In this document: positions 7,095 to 14,808 of the stretch, in pieces
How positions within the stretch are numbered: the first letter of the stretch is position 1
Layout of the letters: every line of letters starts with the position of its first letter
IMG/VR virus record: IMGVR_UViG_3300034166_000053
Location: 1-62,449 of that record
From: a virus
DNA length: 62,449 nt
Direction: 5' to 3' (one strand)
The notes under the pieces: generated by a model
What the model saw: the letters and a program-made list of their open reading frames with translations, nothing else
Databases searched by the model: none
What the model was told of the DNA's origin: nothing
Program-made: the position numbers and the translations under genes

Positions 7095-8177
7095 TCAACT
7101 CATCATTGTTGCTAAAAAGAGGGCTTCGTCAGTTGTTGCAAATGACGCTGGTGATGATGCCCACCCAGTCCCTGTGGATGTCAGAAGATTACCCGCCGTG
7201 CCGGGTGAAGTCAAACCCGTACCGCCCGCCGCAGCAGGCAAAGTGCCAGCGGTCAATGCCGAGGCGCTGGTTGAGTACAGGGCATAGTTTGCCGCCGTGA
7301 ATGTGGTCAGGCCGGTGCCGCCATACCCAGATTGGATCGTGCCGCCTTGCCAAGTGCCGCCAGAGACGATCGCAGAACCAAGATTGAAAGCATTTGTACC
7401 AAACGTCACGCCCTCTGGCAGATAGGAGTGAAGGTCCCAAGTGCCACCCGTCGTGCTGTTGTCAGTCAAAAACACTGCGCCTGCACCGCCCGAGGGAATG
7501 GTGCCAATCGTGGCAGTGGCGTAGTCCGTGATGGTCAGAGTGCTCGTGGCGAGGTTGTTAAACACAAACGCCACACCCGTCGTCAGAGTGGTGGCGTCAG
7601 GCAGTGCATACGTCTGCCCGCCCGTCCCAACAAGCGTGTGGATGTAACTGGAAGCCGCCGTCAGGGTTGTAGTTCCACCTGCTGCGGTTGTGTTGGTGTT
7701 GGCCTGATTGACCCGGTTGACCGTGATGTTGGAGTTGGCGTCCCGCAGCACCACCGAGTTGGCCCCGGAGGAAGATGTGACTCCCGTACCGCCGTACGCC
7801 ACCCCAATGGTTGAGCCTTGCCATGTGCCAGACGCCACCGTGCCCAGGGCCGAGACGTTGCCGCTTCCATCTAGATTGACCGACTTACCCGACGGGTAGG
7901 TCACAAAGACGTTGACCGTGCCGGAGAAGGTGACGGCGCTGCCTGTGTTGCTGGACGCATAGATCGTCGTGCGCGTCAGCGTGGGTCCCGTGGTCGAATA
8001 CGTGCCAAGGCCCACCTCCCACTGACCCGTCGTATCCGTAGCCGAGTAGTAGGTGGTGTTGGTGTCGCCAATGACAGCGAACGTCTGAAAGCCTAAAACT
8101 GCGCCCGTAAGCGTGAAGCTGACAGTCGTATTCGCCGTGGCCGTTTCTTGGACACGGTTTGCAAGGACCAGAGGCAT
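7095..8177 (-). CDS. Tail fibre protein, 360 residues
   Basis: The product begins MPLVLANRVQETATANTTVS and is rich in Thr, Ser, Gly and Val. Phrases such as GTWQGSTIGVAYGGTGVTSS and the later GTWQGGTIQSGYGGTGLTTF recur twice. These (G-T-W-Q-G-S-T-I, Y-G-G-T-G-[VL]-T) are typical of phage fibre shafts and stacked beta proteins. The N-terminal VGLGTYSTTGPTLTRTTIYA block is also a common fibre N-terminus. It is likely a main tail fibre or side spike without visible catalytic residues. Confidence 0.8.
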   Translation of the reverse strand: MPLVLANRVQETATANTTVSFTLTGAVLGFQTFAVIGDTNTTYYSATDTTGQWEVGLGTYSTTGPTLTRTTIYASSNTGSAVTFSGTVNVFVTYPSGKSVNLDGSGNVSALGTVASGTWQGSTIGVAYGGTGVTSSSGANSVVLRDANSNITVNRVNQANTNTTAAGGTTTLTAASSYIHTLVGTGGQTYALPDATTLTTGVAFVFNNLATSTLTITDYATATIGTIPSGGAGAVFLTDNSTTGGTWDLHSYLPEGVTFGTNAFNLGSAIVSGGTWQGGTIQSGYGGTGLTTFTAANYALYSTSASALTAGTLPAAAGGTGLTSPGTAGNLLTSTGTGWASSPASFATTDEALFLATMMS

Positions 8178-8189
8178 CTAAACCCCCTA

Positions 8190-8795
8190 TTAACTCGTCG
8201 CAGTGGTCGAGTAGGTAACCGAAACCGTGTCGCCTGCGGTCGTGATCTTGGCCGTACTAAATGCACCTGCGCTGTACAGCGTACCAGAGGTATTGCCTTG
8301 AGTCGAAGACGCGCCAGAGCCGGTCACCAAGAAGCAGCCGCCAACCGTACCGCCGCCACCCGTGATGGTGTAGGTGATTGCCGATGCGGTCTTGGTCGTC
8401 ACGTTGGTGGGCGTGGTGCCAGTCGAGGTGGCAGCACTAAACGATGCAGTACCTCGCACAGCAGAACCTCCAACGGTGTAATTGGTGAACTCCGTCCAGC
8501 CGCCGTGTGATGCCATCGTGTCAGAAGCAGAGAACGTCGGGCTTGCACCAGAGATCAAGCCCAGGAACGGGCCGACCGTGGTGTAAGAGGTGCCAGACAG
8601 CAGAGTGTCGAGCATGAGTTCTTTGCCAACCGCGTTGACCAGATTGGGGAACTGATCTTCCCACTTGATGTTGCCATCGGCATCGCGGCAGACCACATGG
8701 TAGTGGCCCTCAATACCAACAGACTCCGAGCCAGCCACATTCGACCGCATGGTCACTTCAGCGTGGTCACCGAAGTTGGAAAGTTCTTTCTGCAT
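8190..8795 (-). CDS. Tail/fibre-associated structural protein
   Basis: The 201-residue product has an N-terminal polar segment (EGHYHVVCRDADGNIKWEDQ), then a Ser/Thr/Gly-rich beta domain containing GGWTEFTNYTVGGSAVRGTA and a C-terminal repetitive beta segment. The AAGGAC Shine-Dalgarno is well placed. Similar proteins occur in the fibre region of many phages and are described as putative tail proteins. Position between the 140-residue and 360-residue structural genes supports this. Confidence 0.68.
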   Translation of the reverse strand: MQKELSNFGDHAEVTMRSNVAGSESVGIEGHYHVVCRDADGNIKWEDQFPNLVNAVGKELMLDTLLSGTSYTTVGPFLGLISGASPTFSASDTMASHGGWTEFTNYTVGGSAVRGTASFSAATSTGTTPTNVTTKTASAITYTITGGGGTVGGCFLVTGSGASSTQGNTSGTLYSAGAFSTAKITTAGDTVSVTYSTTATS

Positions 8796-8804
8796 GATGC
8801 GTCC

Positions 8805-9227
8805 TTAAACAAGTCTGATTAGGGCAGAGGTGCTCGTGTTGGCGGGCATCTGCACGGTGAAAGTGGTGGTTGAGGTTTTGTCAGACCCAAAGTCCAACAC
8901 GCACACAGCGCCGTTGTCACCCGGCGTGTAGATCAATGCACCACGCGCTGTAATCGCCCCCGTCCATGCTGGAGAGGAGAAGTTGACGTACGTGATGCTG
9001 CCGCTGGCTGTGTCCTGGCTTGCGATGGTAGCGGTCACAATCTGACCCCCGGCGACATAATTGCCACCAGATGCTTCTCCGGTAGTGGTATACACCGTAG
9101 TGGTCTGATCCAGCGTGGCTGAGTTGGTGTACAGGGCCAGATAGAACGTGTCTGAGGCAAAGTTGATCGTGCCGTTGGCAAGCCCCGACCGCAGCGTGTT
9201 GCAGGAGTAGTTGCCGGTAAAAGCCAC
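8805..9227 (-). CDS. Virion structural protein, GTG start
   Basis: The 140-residue product starts with GTG (225-227 of the 9 kb block), directly after the TGA of the HNH gene. It begins MAFTGNYSCNTLRSGLANGT and includes DTFYLALYTNSATLDQTTTV, GGNYVAGGQIV and FSSPAWTGAI, all found in a common family of small phage structural proteins. It is probably a tail or decoration subunit. No catalytic motif is seen. Confidence 0.68.
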   Translation of the reverse strand: MAFTGNYSCNTLRSGLANGTINFASDTFYLALYTNSATLDQTTTVYTTTGEASGGNYVAGGQIVTATIASQDTASGSITYVNFSSPAWTGAITARGALIYTPGDNGAVCVLDFGSDKTSTTTFTVQMPANTSTSALIRLV

Positions 9228-9722
9228 TCAGATCACCTCGAAACTGTTGGATTTGACTCGATTGGCCTTGAGTGGAGTAATTTGCAAATTCCACGGCACA
9301 TGCAGCCCGCAAACTTTGCGTCCTCTCAAAGGAACAATGTGGTCAACTTCAAACTTTACGCCCAACATTGTAGTGCGCAAACGTGCTATGTCATACGCCT
9401 GTTCAATCATCCAATGATCGTCATCTGTGAGCCACGCGGGGGTGGCCTGCGTCTTACATGCATACCGCCGTGCAGTCCGTGCGTTTACTTTGGCTGGATT
9501 GGCCTTGACCCATTTGGCGCACTTGGCGTTATGGCGCTGCCTGTTTTTATCAACCCATTCAGCAACCTTAGTCTTTATGCGCTTGGCATTTTTCTTGTAG
9601 TGCGCAGACATGTACGCTTTGACGCACACTTTACAGCGGTCACGAAAACCATCCGCCCGCGACCGATCCTTGTGGAACTCGGTCGTAGCTTTAAGCTCAT
9701 GACACTGCGTGCAATTTTTCAC
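9228..9722 (-). CDS. HNH endonuclease with N-terminal zinc finger
   Basis: The 164-residue basic product has a zinc-ribbon of two Cys pairs (C4/C7 and C30/C33), a Lys/Arg-rich middle, and a C-terminal HNH core. In the core VDHIVPLRG supplies the D-H pair, a following WNLQ the conserved Asn, and ANRVKSN the terminal helix. It uses a GTG start whose GTGA overlaps the stop of the adaptor gene. HNH enzymes cut DNA using one metal ion. Inserted among structural genes, this one looks like a free-standing homing-type nuclease, though a role in DNA packaging is also known for phage HNH proteins. Confidence 0.85.
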   Translation of the reverse strand: MKNCTQCHELKATTEFHKDRSRADGFRDRCKVCVKAYMSAHYKKNAKRIKTKVAEWVDKNRQRHNAKCAKWVKANPAKVNARTARRYACKTQATPAWLTDDDHWMIEQAYDIARLRTTMLGVKFEVDHIVPLRGRKVCGLHVPWNLQITPLKANRVKSNSFEVI

Positions 9723-10411
9723 GTTACGGCCTGTCTGTACTGCCCACTTCTGTAAGCGTCCTGGCGTTCCAATCCGTCGCCCAACCGTTTTGCCAAAGCG
9801 AGGGCTTCCTTGTACTTTGTATCGTACAGCGCCATCAAATCCGTTTCACCTTTCATAAAGGTATACGCCTCTACAAGTGAGCCATACAACAAAACGGAGT
9901 CAAAGTTATCCCCAAGCCACGTTTGCCCGTCTGGCGCAACTGTAATGGATTCTGGGAAGTAATAGTAGTGCAACTCGACATCATAGGCCGCGTCAGGCGT
10001 TGGCCCGAGGATGAAGCTCAACTCGTCAGAGATGACTGCGCCAGAAACTGTCGGCCCAAACAGCGCGTAGTACTTGGGGGTCCCTACATCGTTAGGCGAC
10101 GGATATGCCTGCCGGATGAAGTTCACATCCTTGTTGAGCAGGTACTCGTACGTTCCGGTGTTAAGGTTGCCACCTGTCACGTCCGTGATGATGGCCATCG
10201 AATAGACTGACAGGAAATCATTGGGGCACGACAAGTACTTGTTGCTAGCAGATACAGAGCCGGTGACGTTCTTGCGCAGCGACGGAAACTGGACCGTGTT
10301 GTAGATACGCTGCTCTGTCTGTTGAACGAAGACAGGGATATTCGCCACGAACTCCGTTTCGTAGTTCTGGGTGTAGTCCTGAATTGCAGCAGACAGGGCA
10401 GCGTAGTTCAT
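9719..10411 (-). CDS. Putative head-tail adaptor protein (T7 gp11-like fold suspected)
   Basis: The 230-residue product begins MNYAALSAAIQDYTQNYETE and contains FVQQTEQRIYNTVQFPSLRK, CPNDFLSVYSMAI and a C-terminal helical region (LYGSLVEAYTFMKGETDLMA). This arrangement, a helix bundle around E-x-R-I-[YF] followed by a beta insertion and closing helices, is typical of the podovirus adaptor/tail tubular A type that docks below the portal. It lies with the 307-residue connector-like gene in the same operon. Family assignment is by pattern only. Confidence 0.65.
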   Translation of the reverse strand: MNYAALSAAIQDYTQNYETEFVANIPVFVQQTEQRIYNTVQFPSLRKNVTGSVSASNKYLSCPNDFLSVYSMAIITDVTGGNLNTGTYEYLLNKDVNFIRQAYPSPNDVGTPKYYALFGPTVSGAVISDELSFILGPTPDAAYDVELHYYYFPESITVAPDGQTWLGDNFDSVLLYGSLVEAYTFMKGETDLMALYDTKYKEALALAKRLGDGLERQDAYRSGQYRQAVT

Positions 10412-10671
10412 GCCATCGGACCCCGAGACTTGATGCCCTTGGTAGCTGCGCCAGCGCCACGCATAACAATACCGTCAGTCTTGATCGGCTTGTAGTTGCC
10501 TTTGCTGATTGCGCCTACGCCCACGTTCATGTCGTTCATGAGTTTGGCACCGGACACAACCGGAATGGCGTTGGTCACGTCAACTGCCGAACCGGACATC
10601 GTATGCGGCTGAGCATAGACGCTGGCTTGGCCAACTTCCTTGCCCATTCTTTTGTCGCTAAATTTGGCCAT
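10408..10671 (-). CDS. Small basic phage protein, 87 residues
   Basis: The Gly/Lys-rich, low-complexity product begins MAKFSDKRMGKEVGQASVYA and ends GIKSRGPMA. Its ATGA overlaps the stop region of the adaptor gene. Proteins with a central G-x-x-x-K-G-x-Y-K-P-I-K-T-D-G-I segment recur beside adaptor genes in similar phages. No function is known; a small virion or assembly component is possible. Confidence 0.6.
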   Translation of the reverse strand: MAKFSDKRMGKEVGQASVYAQPHTMSGSAVDVTNAIPVVSGAKLMNDMNVGVGAISKGNYKPIKTDGIVMRGAGAATKGIKSRGPMA

Positions 10672-10673
10672 GA

Positions 10674-10829
10674 TTAGCCCCCGCTTTGGTTCTTGGCACG
10701 AGCAAGATTGCGGCCGAACTTGCGCATCGCTTCGCCGGTCACGCCGCCTTTACGCATGGCCTTGGCCTTGTGCATGCGCTTTTCATGCGCCTTCACTTCT
10801 GCCTTAGCGACTTGTTTCATCTTGTCCAT
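10674..10829 (-). CDS. Very small basic phage protein, 51 residues
   Basis: An ATG at 10827-10829 with a strong AAGGAGT Shine-Dalgarno 4 nt upstream opens a 51-codon frame ending in TAA at 10674. The product begins MDKMKQVAKAEVKAHEKRMH and continues with a Met-Arg-Lys-Gly-Gly segment, so it is a very basic, helical peptide. It fills what would otherwise be a 168-bp gap in a tightly packed operon, which supports it being real. The Lys-rich composition suggests nucleic acid binding or a virion-internal role; function unknown. Confidence 0.65.
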   Translation of the reverse strand: MDKMKQVAKAEVKAHEKRMHKAKAMRKGGVTGEAMRKFGRNLARAKNQSGG

Positions 10830-10839
10830 AATTGACTCC

Positions 10840-11268
10840 TTACGTCGTTGCTACCGATATTGTGCCTAAATCGACGGTCAAAACCAAGTTGTTTGGCGTC
10901 AAAACGGCATCGAAAAACTTTGAACCCCCCACAGGTGCCCAACCCCACTGGATGATACGGCTACCGCCTTCTGAGTAACCGTAACCGTCTGGCGTGGTAT
11001 TGCCTGTGAGGTCGAGTTGCAACCCACTTGTCCCAGAGACCTGATAGCTGACATCTGGACGCGGCTCACGCACAGCCTGCGGGTCGTCAACCGGGTACAT
11101 GCCAAGCTGCAACTGCGGCTGATCCGGGTCCCAGCACGTTGGACAAACCTTGATGTTGTACAGCTTCGTCTTAAGGACTTGCTTCTTAAGCTCCTTGAGC
11201 ATGTATCGCCCCGCGCAGCGATCACACTCCGCGATTGCGTACTTACCAGAAGCAAACCGATTCGGCAC
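10840..11268 (-). CDS. Zinc-ribbon virion-region protein, GTG start
   Basis: The 142-residue product has an N-terminal zinc ribbon (CDRC near residue 15 and CPTC near residue 43) followed by a Pro-rich linker and a beta-rich C-terminal half (residues 75-142). The start is GTG with AGGTGACTT immediately before it. Short zinc-ribbon proteins of this layout recur beside connector genes in many environmental podoviruses. A structural role at the head-tail junction is plausible but unproven. Confidence 0.65.
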   Translation of the reverse strand: MPNRFASGKYAIAECDRCAGRYMLKELKKQVLKTKLYNIKVCPTCWDPDQPQLQLGMYPVDDPQAVREPRPDVSYQVSGTSGLQLDLTGNTTPDGYGYSEGGSRIIQWGWAPVGGSKFFDAVLTPNNLVLTVDLGTISVATT

Positions 11269-11276
11269 AAGTCACC

Positions 11277-12200
11277 TCAGTAGAACATCTGCCTAGGCAC
11301 AAACCGCTCAGGAGCCTTCTCCCGGTCTTCCTGTGAAGCAAGCAACCACTGCTGTTCGTACTCTTGCTTGAGCATACCCACACGATCAGGCGGTATTTCT
11401 GGCCGCTTGGATGCGACATAGAACGCCAAACCTGCAACCAGACAGGGGATCAAGCGGAAGGGGATGTCCTGAATCGTTATGCCGCTGCCCGCATCCTGCA
11501 TACGGCGCAGCCGCCAATAGACAAAGATGTACTGGTCACCGGGAGCGTTGGGGGTAGGCCAGACATTGATAGACGGCAGGTTCGTTACGCTGATTGCTGC
11601 GCCACTGGAATGAGAAGCGGCGGTCGTGTAGTTCTGCCCACGGAAGCAATTCAGAAGCTGGTTGCCGTCTACGTTCTGATAGACGATGGTTTCGCTACCG
11701 ATGTTGATGAACCCCGCCGCAGGCAGGTTTGCGGCGTTGCTGACGTTTATGGCCGTGGCAGACGCATTGATGCCTCCAACCAGCGTGACATTCGTTGAGT
11801 ACGACGCGCCAGTCTGGCGGTTGATCCAGACCTGAATTGGACGCCCTTGAGCCAGTTTGTTGGGGATCGTCGAATACGTCGGCTCAGAGATGCGGCTGAT
11901 GTTGATGTCAGTCTGATTTAGTCCGTTAGCCTGAGTACGGATCACTTGGTCAAGCAGGTCAATCGTATCGGTCGGGATGGCATACGTGGCCTGCCCAGTG
12001 TTCATGACGATCTGGCCCTGCTCAACCGTCCACAGGTTGATGCCCCGATTGGCCCACTCGATTGTGAGCATGTTCAGGCTGCGACGTGCGGTACGAAACT
12101 CGTAGCCGGTACGAATCTCTAGCCCCGCCCGCTCGTAGGCTTCCTCCATGATCTCATTGAGATCAAGATTAAACGCTGAGGTACCCGATGTGGTGGCCAT
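11277..12200 (-). CDS. Putative connector/tail protein, 307 residues
   Basis: The product has an N-terminal helical part (LDLNEIMEEAYERAGLEIRT, then FRTARRSLNMLTIEWANRGI) and a beta-rich insertion between about residues 130 and 215. A C-terminal helical part reads DIPFRLIPCLVAGLAFYVAS and VGMLKQEYEQQWLLASQEDR. The helical-beta-helical plan is that of podovirus connector or tail-tube proteins that sit under the portal (P22 gp4 / T7 gp11 class), with an extra beta domain. It is one of two adaptor-like genes in this operon. Assignment by pattern and context. Confidence 0.65.
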   Translation of the reverse strand: MATTSGTSAFNLDLNEIMEEAYERAGLEIRTGYEFRTARRSLNMLTIEWANRGINLWTVEQGQIVMNTGQATYAIPTDTIDLLDQVIRTQANGLNQTDINISRISEPTYSTIPNKLAQGRPIQVWINRQTGASYSTNVTLVGGINASATAINVSNAANLPAAGFINIGSETIVYQNVDGNQLLNCFRGQNYTTAASHSSGAAISVTNLPSINVWPTPNAPGDQYIFVYWRLRRMQDAGSGITIQDIPFRLIPCLVAGLAFYVASKRPEIPPDRVGMLKQEYEQQWLLASQEDREKAPERFVPRQMFY

Positions 12201-12433
12201 TACCTATACCTTGCCGTTTTAGCCGCCACCTTGGGTGGTTGCTTAACAAATTGTTTTCCGACCTTCTTGCCTGCCCGCTTGGCACGGGTCGTGGCGGCAT
12301 ACTCAGCAGGAGTCAATGCCTTGATGGCGTTCTCAGGCAGATATCGCTCCCCCGTCTTGGAAGACGGTTTGCCAGACTTGGTACGCCATTTCTGGGCACC
12401 CCAGTCCTTGAGCGATTGCTGCGGGTCTTTCAC
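12200..12433 (-). CDS. Small basic phage protein (GERYLP...AATTRAKRAG type)
   Basis: The 77-residue, Lys/Arg-rich product uses a GTG start whose GTGA overlaps the upstream stop. It contains WRTKSGKPSSKTGERYLPE and EYAATTRAKRAGKKVGKQF. I recognise this as a conserved small protein of environmental phages. It pairs with the next upstream gene, whose C-terminus reads WSARKAQLLAKQYKARGGGY; both halves are reminiscent of DUF5872-like peptides. It may bind DNA in the virion. Function unknown. Confidence 0.62.
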   Translation of the reverse strand: MKDPQQSLKDWGAQKWRTKSGKPSSKTGERYLPENAIKALTPAEYAATTRAKRAGKKVGKQFVKQPPKVAAKTARYR

Positions 12434-12714
12434 TTGTATCCACCCCCACGGGCCTTGTATTGCTTAGCCAGAAGCTGTGCCTTGCGCGCCGACCATTGAC
12501 CCGCACCCGTACCCTGCACTGCCCGAGACTTGATCGACTCGAACAGCGACTTGCGCATGCCCGGCTTGGTGTAGTTGCCAGCCTCGTTGACCTTGGACTT
12601 GACCTTGCCGCCCTCGGCATACTGAGTGAAGTCCGTGTCATCCCGACGTGGCTTAGTCACGCCCTTGGGCATTTTAGATGGGCGAATAGCGCCCATGCCA
12701 CGGCTGGCCATCAT
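12430..12714 (-). CDS. Small basic phage protein ending WSARKAQLLAKQYKARGGGY
   Basis: The start is taken at the ATG at 12712-12714 (94 residues), just after the upstream stop at 12717. A longer in-frame extension overlaps the upstream gene and is unlikely. The product is basic, with AEGGKVKSKVNEAGNYTKPG and a C-terminal WSARKAQLLAKQYKARGGGY. This last motif is widespread in environmental phages and giant-virus proteins (DUF5872-like, tentative). Its stop overlaps the GTG of the downstream partner gene. Confidence 0.62.
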   Translation of the reverse strand: MMASRGMGAIRPSKMPKGVTKPRRDDTDFTQYAEGGKVKSKVNEAGNYTKPGMRKSLFESIKSRAVQGTGAGQWSARKAQLLAKQYKARGGGYK

Positions 12715-12716
12715 GG

Positions 12717-12932
12717 TTACACCATCTTTCCTCGGGTCTTGCCGCGAACAGCGCAACCGTCAGCACGGGAAGACGCGGTCCCACCTTTGGCCATCTTCTT
12801 TGGTTTCTTGGGGGGAGGTGCAGAGCCACCATCAACGTCTTGCGGAGGAGGCAGACCCGAATCTTCGGTATAGATGCCGCCCCGGATACCCCTGGGCTTT
12901 TTCTTTTCTTTCTCAAAAATTTCGTCCATCAT
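12717..12932 (-). CDS. Small protein with MAKGG...CAVRGKTRG C-terminus
   Basis: The 71-residue product starts with an acidic/basic helix (MMDEIFEKEKKKPRGIRGG), then a Pro-rich linker and a C-terminal MAKGGTASSRADGCAVRGKT segment. The C-terminal motif recurs in many small proteins of environmental caudoviruses and often sits at the ends of other proteins. Function unknown; possibly a virion-internal basic peptide. Confidence 0.6.
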   Translation of the reverse strand: MMDEIFEKEKKKPRGIRGGIYTEDSGLPPPQDVDGGSAPPPKKPKKMAKGGTASSRADGCAVRGKTRGKMV

Positions 12933-12944
12933 GATTGGCTCCTA

Positions 12945-13307
12945 TTAGCACTTGCCGCCACGTTTCATGGCGATATGTTTGCCTTTGGTCTTGCCTTTGG
13001 AGGCAATCCCGTCAGCGGACTTGTGACCAGCAGCCAGACCGCCGCCAGCCATCTTCTTCATGCCAGCTTCTTTCATTTCATGCTTGATCATGGACTTGGG
13101 AGCGCCAGCTTTTTTCATGAAGCCGACTTCCTTCTTCATCATCTCTTTGGACTCTTTCATATCGCCACCTTCTGAAAATTTGCGGCCCTTGTCCGCTTTT
13201 ACGAATTCTTTGCCCACCGAAGTAGGCACCCCTGCTTTCTTGGCAAACGCTGGATTGTTGGCCACCGCTGCCATGAAATTGTGTTGTTTCTTGCTAACCG
13301 AGGGCAC
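12945..13307 (-). CDS. Small Lys/Met-rich protein, DUF3008-like N-terminus
   Basis: The 120-residue product begins MPSVSKKQHNFMAAVANNPA and continues with GVPTSVGKEFVKADKGRKF. The S-K-x-Q-x-x-F-M pattern and the following SVGKEFV helix are typical of DUF3008-type small phage and bacterial proteins (tentative, from memory of the pattern). The second half is a repetitive Lys/Met/Gly-rich tail. It overlaps the downstream end of the 82-residue membrane protein gene by 14 bp. Function unknown. Confidence 0.62.
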   Translation of the reverse strand: MPSVSKKQHNFMAAVANNPAFAKKAGVPTSVGKEFVKADKGRKFSEGGDMKESKEMMKKEVGFMKKAGAPKSMIKHEMKEAGMKKMAGGGLAAGHKSADGIASKGKTKGKHIAMKRGGKC

Positions 13308-13542
13308 TGCGCTGCTCCTTCATGAAGTCATCAATCTTCTTTTCAAGCCGGTCCAGCCGATCCAAGACGCGATTGATGTCCGTATGCACCTCTGCCTTGG
13401 TGACATACTCTTTCGCAATCTCTTCCCGAGTGCGGTTGAGAAGAATCTGGATGCGCTTCATCTCGTCCGTAGATAACTTGACCCAGAACAGGATCAGGGC
13501 CGAGATAAGGGACAGAGCAGCGTTCCACAGTGTCACGTCCAT
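13294..13542 (-). CDS. Small membrane-anchored coiled-coil protein
   Basis: The 82-residue product has one N-terminal hydrophobic segment (about residues 5-22, WNAALSLISALILFWVKL) and then a long charged helix containing MKRIQILLNRTREEIAKEYV. The rest has coiled-coil heptads (VLDRLDRLEKKIDDFM). This layout resembles small phage proteins annotated as holin-associated or spanin-like. Whether it takes part in lysis is not shown, since the endolysin gene is at the other end of the window. Confidence 0.62.
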   Translation of the reverse strand: MDVTLWNAALSLISALILFWVKLSTDEMKRIQILLNRTREEIAKEYVTKAEVHTDINRVLDRLDRLEKKIDDFMKEQRSALG

Positions 13543-13543
13543 T

Positions 13544-13798
13544 TCAACAGTTCCACGCCCGCAGGCTCTTGTTGATGCGACTGTTCGGGTCTTTCTTGGC
13601 CTTCTCGCCGGTCAGCTTGGCTTTCATTCCAGACATCCTGGCACAAAAAGAGTCTCGGCGTGAGCCGCCCTCTGGCTGCGGGGGCTTGAGTCCGGGCTTG
13701 CCCGGATTGGCCTTGTTGTAAGAGGCTCGCCCCTTGGCGTTCAAACCGCCCTTCTCGGACTTGCCTTCCTTGCGTTGCCATGCTGGTGTCTTAGCCAT
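13544..13798 (-). CDS. Small basic phage protein (MAKTPAWQRKEGK type, DUF6321-like)
   Basis: The 84-residue product begins MAKTPAWQRKEGKSEKGGLN, then a GRASYNKANPGKPGLKPP-like segment and RRDSFCARMSGMKAKLTG. I recognise the N-terminal pattern as a conserved small phage family (DUF6321-like, tentative). The start ATGGCTAA overlaps the stop of the glycosyltransferase gene, so the two are translationally coupled. Role unknown. Confidence 0.65.
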   Translation of the reverse strand: MAKTPAWQRKEGKSEKGGLNAKGRASYNKANPGKPGLKPPQPEGGSRRDSFCARMSGMKAKLTGEKAKKDPNSRINKSLRAWNC

Positions 13799-14528
13799 TT
13801 ACGACTTTCAGTTTGGCCTTGTGGATGCTTTCGAGCAGCGGCTTGAGCGCCTCTTCGGCAAAGTCGCTGGTGAATTCCATTGAGCCGACATGCGGCAGAC
13901 TGATTTCGGCGTCAAGATAAATCTTGAACCCCATCTCGCGGGCGCGGTCACAGAACAGATAGTCCTCGCCCATGTAGTACTTGTCCTTCAACTCAAAGTC
14001 AAAAAGGGCATACGCTGGCCCTTTCTTGTCTTCGTACTCCCATTCGGGGTGTGCAGCGATCATCTTTTCAATGACATGCCGCTGAATCATCATGAACCCT
14101 GTACCCACACGCTCGACGCGAAGCAGGGAGCCGTCCATCTCAACCCCGCCATCTTCGGTCCAGTACACGTCAGTGAAAAATTTCTTCTCTTTCAGCCGAC
14201 GTGGATACGCCCCAGCAGTGATGTCTTTGCCACCACTTTGCGCCATCAACCGCAGAATGTCGTCAGGTTTGACGACCACGTCCGCATCAATGAAGAGAAG
14301 CTCGGTGGCATCGGTCTTGAGGAACTCCGCCACCAGAGCATTTCGCGCCATAGTGATGATCGAGCAATTGGATAGGTCAGAGAGATACACCCCGACCCCC
14401 AACTGCATCGCCATAGGCATGAGTTGAGCCAACGAAAACGCCGTTTTGATATTGAGCTTCCCGTCATACGCCGGGATACCCACGAACAGCTTGCGCCCAG
14501 TTAGATCAACTCGTTTTTGCTCAGCCAT
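13791..14528 (-). CDS. Glycosyltransferase, GT-A fold (Anp1/GT2-like)
   Basis: Start at the ATG at 14526-14528 gives 245 residues and an 8-bp overlap with the upstream gene. The product begins MAEQKRVDLTGRKLFVGIPA. It contains a helix with ARNALVAEFLKTDATELLFI, the DADV metal-binding DxD motif near residue 85, AGAYPRRLKEKKFF, and a GEDYLFCDRAREMG acceptor-site region. These fit a nucleotide-sugar glycosyltransferase of GT-A type. Placed among capsid and connector genes, it might modify a virion protein or the host surface. The sugar and acceptor are unknown. Confidence 0.82.
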   Translation of the reverse strand: MAEQKRVDLTGRKLFVGIPAYDGKLNIKTAFSLAQLMPMAMQLGVGVYLSDLSNCSIITMARNALVAEFLKTDATELLFIDADVVVKPDDILRLMAQSGGKDITAGAYPRRLKEKKFFTDVYWTEDGGVEMDGSLLRVERVGTGFMMIQRHVIEKMIAAHPEWEYEDKKGPAYALFDFELKDKYYMGEDYLFCDRAREMGFKIYLDAEISLPHVGSMEFTSDFAEEALKPLLESIHKAKLKVVNG

Positions 14529-14796
14529 ACACCACCGTTGCTGTTGCGCTCGTGAGAGCGACATAGATATCTGTGTTGCACCTGATCCCGTCACCGGGCA
14601 TGGGAATGTTGGTAGAGCCTGCCGCTGCCGGGGCCGTGAAGGACCAAACGGTTGTGCCGCTTGCCCCTCCGTCCTTGATGACAACGGTGCCGCCGGTGGC
14701 GTAGGAGATTGTGACCCCCTTGACCCGCGCAGGGCCAGCGAACACAGTGCCGCTGGTGGCCCGTTCTAGGCTCTTTACGTCAAATTGGATAGCCAT
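14521..14796 (-). CDS. Small beta-rich virion protein, 91 residues
   Basis: The product begins MAIQFDVKSLERATSGTVFA and is entirely beta-predicted, with a SFTAPAAAGSTNIPMPGDGI segment and no charged helix. Small all-beta proteins of this kind next to capsid genes are often decoration or head-surface proteins. Its stop overlaps the start of the glycosyltransferase, raising the possibility that it is that enzyme's target; this is inference. Confidence 0.65.
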   Translation of the reverse strand: MAIQFDVKSLERATSGTVFAGPARVKGVTISYATGGTVVIKDGGASGTTVWSFTAPAAAGSTNIPMPGDGIRCNTDIYVALTSATATVVYG

Positions 14797-14808
14797 GACG
14801 ACCTCCTA

